From a virus: a stretch of 64,000 nucleotides of DNA. Below the pieces are notes generated by a model. The model ran no database searches. It worked only from the letters and a program-made list of their open reading frames with translations, and was not told where the DNA came from. The position numbers were made by a program, and so were the translations under genes. Location: the IMG/VR virus record IMGVR_UViG_3300044630_001055, positions 1 to 64,000 of that record, one strand, 5' to 3'. Within the stretch, counting starts at the first letter, position 1. Each line of letters begins with the position of its first letter. Shown piece after piece: positions 16,189-25,055 of the stretch.

Positions 16189-16943
16189 TTTACAGGTTCC
16201 ATTTTATGAACCTCATCAATGATATCTAACTCTACTTTTGGGTATGGGAATACCTCATGTTTAAGTGAGTTTATAAATGCTTTCTTTTCTTTCTTATCTT
16301 TGGTTAGAATATACACATATCTATGCTTGCGAGGTTCTCTCTTAATCCAAAATGGAGATGTTACCATTGTCTGAATTATCTTAGGGTCATTTGTTCCGTA
16401 TTTTACATAAGATGTTCTACTATGATGCCACTCATCATCTTCGTTCCATTTGAAACTCCAACTGTCACTCCATCTGATTTTGTTACCCTGATAAATCCAA
16501 TTGGTAGCTTGATATACTGTTCCTAAATGTCCAGCATTTGGGTCTGAATATGATATTAGTGCTTTGATTCTAGGTACATTCTTTCGTAACCATTCAAACG
16601 ATTGTCCAACAAACCAACTCTCAATGTTAGAACCATATCCATCAAATACAAATAATCGGGTCAATTCTAACACACCATCTCTTGGGAGTAACTCCGATAT
16701 CGATGCTCCCGCGTTTCTACCAACCGGGTCACCATAACATGCAACTCCAACTAATTGTTCGTTTACACCACTAAAGAAATTATGTTCATCTTCGGATATG
16801 TAAAACAAACCAATAGCATAGGATACCTTCGTCCATATCCCACTATAATGGTTATTTACAATGATATCCTTTGCTATGTTTTTGTTTATCTCTCTAATTG
16901 AAAATTTAGAGATATCGCAATATTGTTTACCTTCTATTTTCAT
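16170..16943 (-). CDS. Mom-like DNA adenine-modification protein (copy B)
   Basis: A 257-residue paralogue of copy A. It has HYSGIWTKVSYAIGLFY (32-48), LVGVACYGDPVG (64-75), LELTRLFVFDGYGSN (92-106) and ISYSDPNAGHLGTVYQATNW (130-149). The Asp134, Gly-His and Gly-x-x-Tyr elements fit the Mom family. Copy A keeps the same order but differs in the loops after the Gln-Ala-Thr-Asn-Trp segment, where target or substrate choice may lie. The start overlaps the HTH gene stop by ATGA (16943/16940). Two copies in one phage cassette suggest two different modifications or targets (inference). Confidence 0.78.
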   Translation of the reverse strand: MKIEGKQYCDISKFSIREINKNIAKDIIVNNHYSGIWTKVSYAIGLFYISEDEHNFFSGVNEQLVGVACYGDPVGRNAGASISELLPRDGVLELTRLFVFDGYGSNIESWFVGQSFEWLRKNVPRIKALISYSDPNAGHLGTVYQATNWIYQGNKIRWSDSWSFKWNEDDEWHHSRTSYVKYGTNDPKIIQTMVTSPFWIKREPRKHRYVYILTKDKKEKKAFINSLKHEVFPYPKVELDIIDEVHKMEPVNLEISN

Positions 16944-17143
16944 AAACTACCAGACCAAAATTCGTTTAGATGAGTCCAAGTTTTACGTTGGATAATTTTT
17001 AACACATTTGATGGTGATACCTTATTGTTTCGGGCAATCACTTTAATATTCCTATGACCCATTTGCCATAGTCTTCTAATTTGTAACACCTGCTCATCCG
17101 TAAGTTTGGCAGATGGGTGCGTTTGACCCCTTAATATTCCCAT
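16940..17143 (-). CDS. Small helix-turn-helix protein
   Basis: A 67-residue protein, GQTHPSAKLTDEQVLQIRRL then KVIARNNKVSPSNVLKII and RKTWTHL. This is the HTH domain found at the C-terminus of many phage HNH and GIY-YIG endonucleases, here standing alone. It probably binds DNA and may regulate or guide the Mom-like genes with which it overlaps (ATGA). Its promoter lies at 17148-17177, so close that the ATG would be at or near the first transcribed base. Confidence 0.78.
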   Translation of the reverse strand: MGILRGQTHPSAKLTDEQVLQIRRLWQMGHRNIKVIARNNKVSPSNVLKIIQRKTWTHLNEFWSGSL

Positions 17144-17147
17144 GTAA

Positions 17148-17177
17148 CAAATATAACACTTTTATTTGGATTTTCCT
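17148..17177 (-). promoter_or_regulatory. Bacteroidota-type promoter for the HTH/Mom cassette
   Basis: Minus strand: AGGAA (17173-17177), 17 nt, TATATTTG (17148-17155). The ATG at 17143-17141 is 5 nt after the TAnnTTTG box, predicting a leaderless transcript. Confidence 0.7.
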
Positions 17178-17183
17178 AATTTT

Positions 17184-17447
17184 TTATCCTAAATTTTCAT
17201 TTATGGCAGTTTCATATACCATTTTAGATTGAGCTCCCACAATTCTTTTTACTTCCTTACCATCTTTAACTAATAATACAGTTGGTACTGAACGGATTCC
17301 AAATTGAGATGCAACATCTGAACTATCATCAATATCGTATTCGTTGAAGGATACTCCACTAAATGAATTTTTTACCTCATTAAATGTTGGTGCCAATGTT
17401 TTGCATGGGCCGCACCAACTTGCCGAAAATTTCTTAACTTCTAACAT
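17184..17447 (-). CDS. Thioredoxin
   Basis: An 87-residue thioredoxin with the active site SASWCGPCKTLAP near residues 8-20 and the cis-proline loop RSVPTVLLVKDGKEV. It is shorter than E. coli thioredoxin (about 109) but keeps the core fold. It most likely reduces the C-terminal cysteines of the ribonucleotide reductase encoded immediately upstream (17468-20273) and is the last gene of that unit. Confidence 0.95.
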   Translation of the reverse strand: MLEVKKFSASWCGPCKTLAPTFNEVKNSFSGVSFNEYDIDDSSDVASQFGIRSVPTVLLVKDGKEVKRIVGAQSKMVYETAINENLG

Positions 17448-17467
17448 ATTTTTATTTGTTTATTTGT

Positions 17468-19249
17468 TTATCCCTCACAACTTACACAGTCCGGGTCAGT
17501 TGCTCTTGCTGCAATATCACCTCTTAATACTGATTCGGTTCTCATATAATATAGGGTTTTTACTCCCTGCTTCCAAGCTTCCATAGTTACTTGATTAATC
17601 CATTTCGGGTCAGCGATTGATGGAAATGCTAAGTTTAGAGATACCGCCTGGTCAATGTATTGTTGTCTTATACCTGCCTGCTTTACCAAATCTAATTGGT
17701 TAATCTCTTTGAATGTACGGAATACATCCTTAACTGAATTACATTTATTCTGATGCTCTTCCGTAGTCACTTCGTTACATTGTACTAACTTACTATCCAA
17801 GAAACACCACTCATCTAAAAATGCTAAATCTTGCACCGAACCACCATCTTCTAATATTCTATCCCAAGTTTCTTTTGTATTTTTTCCAATCTTTTTCAAA
17901 ACTCTTTCCAATTCAGGATTCTTACGGATAAACGTACCTTTAGAAGTTTGCTCCGTAAATACGTTAGCTGCCCAAGGTTCAATACCACTACTCACGTTAC
18001 CACTCAATTTAGAGTTTGATACCGTTGGTGCTACTGCTCTTAGGTGAGTATTTCTGAAACCTGTATCTCTACACCATAGGGGTTCTCCCAATTCAGCTGC
18101 CATATCTCTACTTGCTCTTTCCGATTCAATCTTAATTTGAGAGAATATTTTACGAGTTTCAAATTGTGCCTGCAATCCTTCAAATGGAACACCTTTTTGT
18201 TGTAGGTATGTATGCCATCCTAAAACTCCCAATCCCAATGCTCTTCCTTTTGCCGCTGAACGAACTGAATTCTCAAATCCAACCAATCCCTTAGCTCTTT
18301 GAATAAACTCCTCTAAAACACCATCTAAAAACATCGTAGACGTGTACACTAAATCAGTATCTTTCCACTCATCGTATTTGGCTAAGTTTAGTGATGAAAG
18401 GCAACATACAAATGAGTGAGATTCATCAGTATGTAGAACAATCTCCGAACAAATGTTAGTCATAAACACTTTTAATCCGTTCTTCTTATATGCTTCTGGA
18501 TTTTGTTTGTTCACATTACCTTTAAACATAATATAAGGTTCTCCAGTTGCTTTTCTCTTTTGTAATAGTTTACCCCACTTTCTTCTTGCTTCGGATTCCC
18601 CCTCCTGCAACTTTCTCATAAACTTATCACCCACTACCGCACATTGGTGCATATTAAGTGATTGGCGGTTTACATCACCCTTTGGTTCTCTAATCTCCAA
18701 CCAATCTTCAAAATCTTTGTGTTCAATGTTCATATTCACCGAAGCGGCTCCTCTACGAACTGAACCCTGATTTGTTGCTAATATAGTTGAATCGTAAATC
18801 TTACAAAATGGAACTACACCATCGGATGTTCCATTACCAGTAATCTTTGCACCTGCTGGTCTGATTTGATTAATACCAATACCTACACCACCACCATGCT
18901 TTGCCAATAACATCAACTCCAAATTCTTATATCCAATCTCATAGATACTATCACCAACATCGATTCCAAAACAAGAGATTGGTAATCCTCTATCAGTACC
19001 TGTATTTGATAATACCGGTGTTGCTAAACATAACCATCCTTTCCAAATGTAATCAAAGAACTTTGTAGCAAGTTGTGGTTTACCCAATCTTCTAGCTACT
19101 GCCGTTGCAACTCTCCAATAGGCATCTTTTGGTTTTTCACCATCTAATAGATAACCTTTTGAGATTGTTTTAACGTATATTTCCGTATTTCCCCACGATG
19201 GGTAATCAACATCGATTTCCCAACCGAATTCTTCTCCGTAATGCTTCAT
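17468..19249 (-). CDS. nrdA: Class I ribonucleotide reductase, large subunit, without ATP-cone
   Basis: A 593-residue NrdA that reduces ribonucleotides to deoxyribonucleotides with the NrdB subunit. Visible active-site residues are Cys93 in PISCFGIDVGDS, the triad Asn265/Cys267/Glu269 in MTNICSEIV, and Cys282 in VCCLSSLNL; the reducing tail ends DCVSCEG. The protein begins directly with the catalytic region (PSWGNTEIYVKTISKGY), so the N-terminal ATP-cone of E. coli NrdA (761 residues) is absent. The enzyme is therefore unlikely to be shut off by dATP through a cone. It is followed by thioredoxin. Confidence 0.95.
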   Translation of the reverse strand: MKHYGEEFGWEIDVDYPSWGNTEIYVKTISKGYLLDGEKPKDAYWRVATAVARRLGKPQLATKFFDYIWKGWLCLATPVLSNTGTDRGLPISCFGIDVGDSIYEIGYKNLELMLLAKHGGGVGIGINQIRPAGAKITGNGTSDGVVPFCKIYDSTILATNQGSVRRGAASVNMNIEHKDFEDWLEIREPKGDVNRQSLNMHQCAVVGDKFMRKLQEGESEARRKWGKLLQKRKATGEPYIMFKGNVNKQNPEAYKKNGLKVFMTNICSEIVLHTDESHSFVCCLSSLNLAKYDEWKDTDLVYTSTMFLDGVLEEFIQRAKGLVGFENSVRSAAKGRALGLGVLGWHTYLQQKGVPFEGLQAQFETRKIFSQIKIESERASRDMAAELGEPLWCRDTGFRNTHLRAVAPTVSNSKLSGNVSSGIEPWAANVFTEQTSKGTFIRKNPELERVLKKIGKNTKETWDRILEDGGSVQDLAFLDEWCFLDSKLVQCNEVTTEEHQNKCNSVKDVFRTFKEINQLDLVKQAGIRQQYIDQAVSLNLAFPSIADPKWINQVTMEAWKQGVKTLYYMRTESVLRGDIAARATDPDCVSCEG

Positions 19250-19259
19250 AAAATTTTAA

Positions 19260-20273
19260 TTAAAATATATCAGACCAATCTTCACCTTCGTTTGCTTTAC
19301 TGTAATCAGTAGGTCTCATTGCAAAGAAGTCGGTATGGGTTACTCCACCAGTTAAGTGATAGAACCAATCTAATTGAGATGCTGATTCTTCGTTGTATTC
19401 AAAGTAATCATCACCACCGGGTATTGGGTTATATCCCAACTCTCCTAATTTCTCATTAACTCTTTTTGTAATAAATTCTTTTAGGTCATCCGCTTTTAGA
19501 TTTTCTAAATCACCTTTTTCAAATATTCTATCAATGAATTTGTGCTCCAAATCTCTAATGATTAATGCTGCTTCATATATAGATGATTTTGCTTCTTCTA
19601 ACAATTCAGGAAACTCATCACACATATGTCTGAATAATTGACAACCCATCTTTGAATGTAGGGATTCATCTCTAACACTCCACTTCATTTGTTGTCCAAT
19701 TCCTTTTAATAGGTTTCTCATTTGGAATGAATATAGAACTGCAAATGATGAGTATAGTGCTACACCTTCAGCAAATGCCGAAAAAATAGCAAGTGAACGA
19801 GCAACCTCAACTCTAGCTTTGTGATTTGTTTGTAAATCAGTAGGAGTCCAATCTGCGGTTGTATTTGTTAATAATTCAAATCTCTCCTTCATAACATCAT
19901 CGTGCATAAAACCTGCAAAATCATCCAATCCTAAAGTTTCATTCAAATACGAATATGCAACCGAATGTATTGTTTCTTGCGAACCAAACGCCATTGCCAT
20001 TTGTTTAATTTCGTGTTTTGGAAACCATTTAGTTACCATCCCCGTCCAATAATCGGAAACCGCACATTCAGTTTGGGCAAAACCCAATAGAATATTTCCT
20101 ACTAAATGTTTTTCTTCTTTTGTTAAATTTTCATTCCAGTCTTTAACATCTCCTTGCATTGGGATTTCGGTATGTAACCAAAATGCCTGCATTTGCTTCA
20201 ACCACCCTTCGGTGTAATAGTCTGGATATTCAAATGGTTTGTACGCTATTCTTTCTGTAAATAAATTGCTCAT
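19260..20273 (-). CDS. nrdB: Class I ribonucleotide reductase, small subunit
   Basis: A 337-residue radical-generating subunit. The metal ligands can be aligned with E. coli NrdB by exact spacing: Glu69 (in AQTECAVSDYW), Glu100 and His103 (SQETIHSVAY), Glu169 (FAEGVALY), Glu203 and His206 (RDESLHSKMG). The radical tyrosine is Tyr107, seven residues after Glu100. Position 69 is Glu, where E. coli has Asp84. There is no ATP-cone. Ten bases separate it from nrdA. Confidence 0.95.
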   Translation of the reverse strand: MSNLFTERIAYKPFEYPDYYTEGWLKQMQAFWLHTEIPMQGDVKDWNENLTKEEKHLVGNILLGFAQTECAVSDYWTGMVTKWFPKHEIKQMAMAFGSQETIHSVAYSYLNETLGLDDFAGFMHDDVMKERFELLTNTTADWTPTDLQTNHKARVEVARSLAIFSAFAEGVALYSSFAVLYSFQMRNLLKGIGQQMKWSVRDESLHSKMGCQLFRHMCDEFPELLEEAKSSIYEAALIIRDLEHKFIDRIFEKGDLENLKADDLKEFITKRVNEKLGELGYNPIPGGDDYFEYNEESASQLDWFYHLTGGVTHTDFFAMRPTDYSKANEGEDWSDIF

Positions 20274-20385
20274 ATGTAATTATCTTTTTGTATGCTTTAG
20301 GTTTTAATAAATACAACCAATCTTAACTTCTCATACAAAAAATTGCATGTTTTTTTAACTTTTTATTTTTATATTTTTATATATC
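20274..20385. other. Intergenic region before nrdB (112 bp)
   Basis: An AT-rich spacer between the helicase stop and the nrdB start. On the minus strand it contains GTATTTATTAAAACC about 30 nt before the nrdB ATG, loosely like the late-type box, but no full copy of either promoter class and no clear terminator. Confidence 0.4.
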
Positions 20386-21783
20386 TTATCCTAGTCCAGA
20401 TACCGGCTTTACTGCCCCACCCAACGGCATAGTATCCATATATTTTTTGTGTAATAATTGCCTTTCTTCTTCAGCTCCACTATTACTTTCTTTCCGTGCT
20501 AATATCCCATCTGCTGAATTTGCATCAAATACTTCAATTATTCCTTTATTAGTATCCATTTTAGTTGGGAATGTGATACCATCCATACCAAAACGATTTT
20601 TCATAACGTGAACCCTAGCAGTATTGTTTAGTTTATCCTTTGATTTTCTACTAACACTCATAATAAAATCTGCATTCATTACTTTAGCGTATGAATCTGC
20701 AATCTTATCAGCTTCAATAACCTCTGAATCTATACCACTTCTATTTGTTTGTGATGCTGTCCAAATTGGAATACCTAACTCACCACCCATTCCTCTCAAT
20801 TCAATATACACACCACCTTGCTCCCCATATGTACTATCATTCTTATTTGAGTGTGATAGTAGTAAATCGGCATAATCTACAATGATTAAATCGGGTTTAT
20901 TACCAGCTGCTGTCATCTTTTCAATGTGAGCTTCAATCTTTTTGGATGATACACCCTTTGGTGGGAAATACTTAATCAATAACTTACCTGCTAATGATTT
21001 TATTTTTCTATGTACTAAATCTCTATTATCAACCAAATCCGCAGATGGGATACTAGTAAAGATTGTATCGTATCTCTCACCTACATAGTTTTCGGATAGT
21101 TCCAATGAGTAGTGAACAACACTCTTACCTGCTTTAACTGCAGCCGCTCCGATTGCTGCAAGAACCCAAGTCTTACCAACCCCAGAAGGTGCCACTACAA
21201 CCCCTAACTCACCCGGTCCTAAACCTCCGTTCATTAATTCGGTAATAACCTCCCACGGAGTAGCAATGGTATCTCTTTTCTCATCCTCAATACGAGCTAT
21301 GTAATCCAATAGATAATCATGTCCCAAATCGGTTTCAATACCAACTTTCATTGCCTTATCTACTAAATCCTTAATCCTATCGTAATTACCCGCTTTGAGT
21401 AAATCTACCGATTGTATAATTACCTCTTTTAGATTCTGATTGATACAAAATGATGAGAACTCCTTCTTTACATAATCCGTATCATCTTGTCCAACTTGGG
21501 TATAAACTACTTTAAGTTGCTCGATTATGGTTTTTTGTAAAGATGGATTATCTACTTTGGATATTTCTGATTTGAATACATCCAATGTAGGTTCTTTCTT
21601 AAACTCATCAAAATAATCTTTAATTGTTTCAACTATCCATTTATTAGCTTCCGATTCAAAAAACTTCTTATGTATAATATCACTTAACGAATCCAAAAGT
21701 TTAGCATCCGTCAATAATACAGATATTACTTTTGATTGAAACGATTGACCGTATTTAGATAATGTATCTAATGCTTCTGCCAT
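20386..21783 (-). CDS. 41: Replicative DNA helicase, gp41-like (DnaB family)
   Basis: A 465-residue helicase close to T4 gp41 (475). The N-terminal 150 residues are helical; the RecA-like core has Walker A APSGVGKT (198-205), Walker B LIIVDYADLL, and downstream motifs PIWTASQTNRSG and IMSVSRKSKD. It unwinds DNA ahead of the polymerase as a hexamer. No gp61-like primase is recognisable in this window. It follows the RNase H gene by 6 nt in the operon that starts with gp32. Confidence 0.93.
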   Translation of the reverse strand: MAEALDTLSKYGQSFQSKVISVLLTDAKLLDSLSDIIHKKFFESEANKWIVETIKDYFDEFKKEPTLDVFKSEISKVDNPSLQKTIIEQLKVVYTQVGQDDTDYVKKEFSSFCINQNLKEVIIQSVDLLKAGNYDRIKDLVDKAMKVGIETDLGHDYLLDYIARIEDEKRDTIATPWEVITELMNGGLGPGELGVVVAPSGVGKTWVLAAIGAAAVKAGKSVVHYSLELSENYVGERYDTIFTSIPSADLVDNRDLVHRKIKSLAGKLLIKYFPPKGVSSKKIEAHIEKMTAAGNKPDLIIVDYADLLLSHSNKNDSTYGEQGGVYIELRGMGGELGIPIWTASQTNRSGIDSEVIEADKIADSYAKVMNADFIMSVSRKSKDKLNNTARVHVMKNRFGMDGITFPTKMDTNKGIIEVFDANSADGILARKESNSGAEEERQLLHKKYMDTMPLGGAVKPVSGLG

Positions 21784-21789
21784 TTATTT

Positions 21790-22833
21790 TTATTTAACTA
21801 TAATGTTTGAAAATGTTGATTTTAACCAATCGTTAATATCACTCCAATTTTGTAGGATTTTGTATTTAGCGCCTACCTTAAAGAACTCCATCTTTTCAAA
21901 CTTCTTATTTGGTTCTCTAAACCTATCTAAAATTTTCATCTTTTCGTTAGTGGAAATTATAGGTTCGGCTAATTGCATTAATTGTTGATTTCTTAAAATA
22001 ACATCTTTATTAGCTACAATATCAGAATATAATTTAGATTCTTTGATTTTAGTTTCCGCAATATCAAAAAACTCATCAAATTCTATCTTTCTATCTTCAC
22101 TTAACTCTGGGAATCTTTTTAGTACTGTCTTTAATCCACACCCCTTTACACCCGGAATATTATCCGAATTATCCCCATCCAACGTTCTGAATAGAAGTAG
22201 ATTTTGTGGATATAAGCCATACTCTTCAAATACCGCTTTCCTATCATATTTTTTCTTTTTAGTTGGAGAATAGATTGTGACCTTATCATTTACCAATTGT
22301 AGGAAATCCTTATCAGTAGATACGATTACACACTCTTCATCCTCACCCAATAGTTGTGTAGTGATGTGTCCGATAACATCATCTGCTTCGATACCATCAT
22401 ACACCATTGTTGTAACAGGCAAACTATCTAATATATCCACTAACCAAACGAATTGGCGTTTCATAGATACCTGCTCATCTTCTTGGGTCATCATTTCGGG
22501 GTATTGTCTATTAACTCTGAAACGATTCTTACCTCTTTCAGATTTATACCCCTCATAAATCTTTTTTCTACCATTAGAACCACCCTTACCATCAAAAGTA
22601 AGGATAACTCTTGTAGGGTTAAATTGGCGAATGCCAAACCCTATTGATTTCAATGAACCAATAACTCCACCCGTATGGTCACCATCCTCATTCATTGTAG
22701 GATTGGTTGTCCAACTACGGATGAAGGTATTTAGTCCATCAATGATAAGAACTCTACTATTTCTCACTCTTTGAGAGTTTGAGTCGTGTTCCGTTTCTAC
22801 TTCATTGAGTAATTTTTTGTAAAGTTCTTTCAT
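21790..22833 (-). CDS. rnh: 5'-3' exonuclease/RNase H (FEN-like)
   Basis: A 347-residue member of the T4 RNase H/FEN family. Acidic metal-binding motifs are RVLIIDGLNTFIRSW, VILTFDGKGGSNGR with KIYEGYKSERG, DGIEADDVIGHI, and VIVSTDKDFLQLV, followed by the helix-hairpin-helix LDGDNSDNIPGVKGCGLKT. It would remove RNA primers and 5' flaps. It has about 26 extra residues (MKELYKKLLNEVETEHD) before the first motif compared with T4 RNase H (305). Confidence 0.94.
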   Translation of the reverse strand: MKELYKKLLNEVETEHDSNSQRVRNSRVLIIDGLNTFIRSWTTNPTMNEDGDHTGGVIGSLKSIGFGIRQFNPTRVILTFDGKGGSNGRKKIYEGYKSERGKNRFRVNRQYPEMMTQEDEQVSMKRQFVWLVDILDSLPVTTMVYDGIEADDVIGHITTQLLGEDEECVIVSTDKDFLQLVNDKVTIYSPTKKKKYDRKAVFEEYGLYPQNLLLFRTLDGDNSDNIPGVKGCGLKTVLKRFPELSEDRKIEFDEFFDIAETKIKESKLYSDIVANKDVILRNQQLMQLAEPIISTNEKMKILDRFREPNKKFEKMEFFKVGAKYKILQNWSDINDWLKSTFSNIIVK

Positions 22834-22856
22834 TTTGTTTGTAACATATTAGTTAA

Positions 22857-23978
22857 TTAATCTCCAATAACTTCCGAATCTACAAATAGTTCATCTGAAT
22901 CGATTGTACTACCCTTTTTGTATTGTAAGATGGTTGCCTCACAAATACGTTTGTAGATTTGGTCTTTAACTGATTGATTAGTTTCCAATAATTCAGGAAA
23001 ATCCTTTGATTGGAACTTAATTTCCTCACCGGTATCAGTGTCCACATAAGTGTACCAAGCACCAGATTGTTTAAGTAAGCTATTGTCTTTCATACTACCC
23101 AACCAAGCTCCGTAGTTATCAATACCTCTATCAAAGAAGATATCAAAATCCGCCGTTCGTAATGGTGGGCCCATACGATTCTTTACAACCTGACAACGAA
23201 CTTTAATTCCCACAATTTGGTCATTTCCATTCTTGTCTTTTGCTTTAATTGTACCCATACCCTTCAATCGTAAACGAACCGAAGCATGAAAAGCGATTGC
23301 TTTACCACCAGAAGTTGTCCACGGGTCAGAGAATGGCATAGCGTTCATCTTCTGTCTTAATTGATTTGTGAAAACCAAAGTGATTTTCTGTCTACCAATT
23401 AAGTTAGTGATTTTACGCATTGCTTTTGAGATAATGATTGCCTTATCGGTAGCGTATCCGTCTTTATCGTAATCAGCATCCATCTCCTTTTTAGTTGATG
23501 CTGCTGCTACTGAATCCACTACGATAGTTACATACTTATCCTTTGATGCAACTCTCACTTTTTCGATAATCGTTTCGGTGTACTCAAAACACTCTTCCAC
23601 AGTTTCAGCTGCTACATAAAGCATTTTAGATACATCTACTCCAATTGCGTTTAAGAACTCCGCACTTACTGCATTTTCAGTATCAATTAATACTGCCAAT
23701 CCACCTAACTTTTGCGTTTCGGCAAGAAGGTGGGCGGATAAGAGCGATTTACCACTCTGCTCCAACCCAGTAACTTCGGTAATTCTACCAACAGGCAATC
23801 CACCATAAGGGCGATTTGAGATAGCCACATCCAACAATGATGCTCCAGTTGATACCCAACCTTCTACATTTGTAGGTGCTTCATCCGAATCCAAAAAGAA
23901 TGCCACTTTCTGGTCTTTAGATTGTTTGTTTAGAGTTTCAGCAAGTATATCTGCTAACTCAATTTCCTTTTTTGCCAT
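22857..23978 (-). CDS. uvsX: UvsX-like RecA recombinase
   Basis: A 373-residue strand-exchange protein. Walker A is GLEQSGKS (71-78), Walker B is VTIVVDSVAAAS, and the following block MRKITNLIGRQKITLVFTNQ is the RecA/UvsX L1-proximal core. It should form filaments on ssDNA for recombination-dependent replication and repair, working with the gp32-like SSB encoded 12 nt upstream. Length is close to T4 UvsX (391). Confidence 0.93.
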   Translation of the reverse strand: MAKKEIELADILAETLNKQSKDQKVAFFLDSDEAPTNVEGWVSTGASLLDVAISNRPYGGLPVGRITEVTGLEQSGKSLLSAHLLAETQKLGGLAVLIDTENAVSAEFLNAIGVDVSKMLYVAAETVEECFEYTETIIEKVRVASKDKYVTIVVDSVAAASTKKEMDADYDKDGYATDKAIIISKAMRKITNLIGRQKITLVFTNQLRQKMNAMPFSDPWTTSGGKAIAFHASVRLRLKGMGTIKAKDKNGNDQIVGIKVRCQVVKNRMGPPLRTADFDIFFDRGIDNYGAWLGSMKDNSLLKQSGAWYTYVDTDTGEEIKFQSKDFPELLETNQSVKDQIYKRICEATILQYKKGSTIDSDELFVDSEVIGD

Positions 23979-23989
23979 AATAACTTATT

Positions 23990-24826
23990 TTAGTTGTTGA
24001 AAAGGTCATCAAATGCAGATGTTACATCATCTAATTTCTTAGTTGGTGCTGGTGCTTCCGTTACTGCCTCCACTTTCGGTGTTGGTGTTGGAATTACCGA
24101 TTCCGCAGGTGATGCCGTTGAAGATAATGTTTGAGCCGATACTGATGTTTCTAATTCATCATCACCGGTTGCAGATGGGTTTAACCATCCCTCTAACACA
24201 CTTTTCAACTCTGAATAAGTTAATTCTTGATAAAGGTCTGTGATTTCCATTTGGCTTGTAAGGAATTTCTTAGTTTCCTCCGCTGATTCTACCAATGGTG
24301 TTTCTTTTGGTTTTACTCTGATTGTTGTAACAGGGTATGATGTACCACTATCTTCAGCCGATACAATCTCAACAGTGATATCTCTACCAGTTGTTGGGTC
24401 AGTAATATCGCCGTAATCTGGGTCAGCCATATATCCTAAGATTTCTTGGTAAACAGTCTTACCAAATCCCCAAAAACGAACACCTTCTCCTTCTTCACCT
24501 CTTACCAATACAGGTACGAATGTACGAAGTTTTGGCTCCATCTTTTTCGCTGCTTTCCAATCTTCCTTATCACCCATACGCTTTAATTTGTCAGCGAACT
24601 CAACAATTGGGTCAGGTCTGCCAAATGACATTGGAGATAAATAAGATTTGTTGTTAATGTTGTAATGAAAATAAAGTTCGATAAAAGGATTTTCTTCGTT
24701 GAACTTATATGGGACTAATCGGATTTGATGTTTGCCCGGTGCTGGTTTCCACAATTCTACTTTCTTCGATGTGGTTGATTGCAGTTTGTTCAGTCTGCCT
24801 CTGATAGCATCTAAATTAATAGCCAT
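23990..24826 (-). CDS. 32: ssDNA-binding protein, gp32-like
   Basis: A 278-residue SSB with the gp32 layout. The basic N-terminus (RGRLNKLQSTTSKKVELW) is where gp32 has its cooperativity arm. The core has GKHQIRLVPYK and IELYFHYNI, and the acidic C-terminal tail KLDDVTSAFDDLFNN would contact replication proteins. The zinc-binding His/Cys cluster of T4 gp32 is not visible. It is the first gene of the recombination and replication operon (gp32, UvsX, RNase H, gp41) and has two tandem promoters upstream. Confidence 0.85.
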   Translation of the reverse strand: MAINLDAIRGRLNKLQSTTSKKVELWKPAPGKHQIRLVPYKFNEENPFIELYFHYNINNKSYLSPMSFGRPDPIVEFADKLKRMGDKEDWKAAKKMEPKLRTFVPVLVRGEEGEGVRFWGFGKTVYQEILGYMADPDYGDITDPTTGRDITVEIVSAEDSGTSYPVTTIRVKPKETPLVESAEETKKFLTSQMEITDLYQELTYSELKSVLEGWLNPSATGDDELETSVSAQTLSSTASPAESVIPTPTPKVEAVTEAPAPTKKLDDVTSAFDDLFNN

Positions 24827-24912
24827 TTTTTTGAGTTTTAAGAGTTTATGATTTATGGTTTTATTTTGGTGTCTGTCCTACACCGACGTCCTATATAAAT
24901 ATAACGTTCTTA

Positions 24913-24944
24913 CAAAGATACGAAGAATATTTGATAATACCAAA
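24913..24944 (-). promoter_or_regulatory. Bacteroidota-type promoter P1 of the gp32 operon
   Basis: Minus strand: TTTGGTA (24938-24944), 17 nt, TATCTTTG (24913-24920). It predicts an 80-nt leader on the gp32 mRNA. Confidence 0.78.
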
Positions 24945-24992
24945 TGTTTTTTTAAACTTTTTTTTATGCAGATATTTTTCATATAATTGTAA

Positions 24993-25024
24993 CAAAGATA
25001 CTAATAATTTGTTACAAATCCAAA
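24993..25024 (-). promoter_or_regulatory. Bacteroidota-type promoter P2 of the gp32 operon
   Basis: Minus strand: TTTGGAT (25018-25024), 17 nt, TATCTTTG (24993-25000). It is exactly 80 bp upstream of P1 and abuts the terminator of the previous unit. Confidence 0.75.
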
Positions 25025-25027
25025 CAA

Positions 25028-25055
25028 AAAAGGGAAAACTTTCGTTCTCCCTTTT
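25028..25055 (-). terminator. Rho-independent terminator after the 373-aa gene
   Basis: A 12-bp stem (25028-25039 with 25044-25055, one mismatch) closes a GAAA loop (minus strand), followed by a run of Ts. It lies directly after the stop codon at 25058 and separates the late-type unit from the gp32 operon. Confidence 0.85.
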
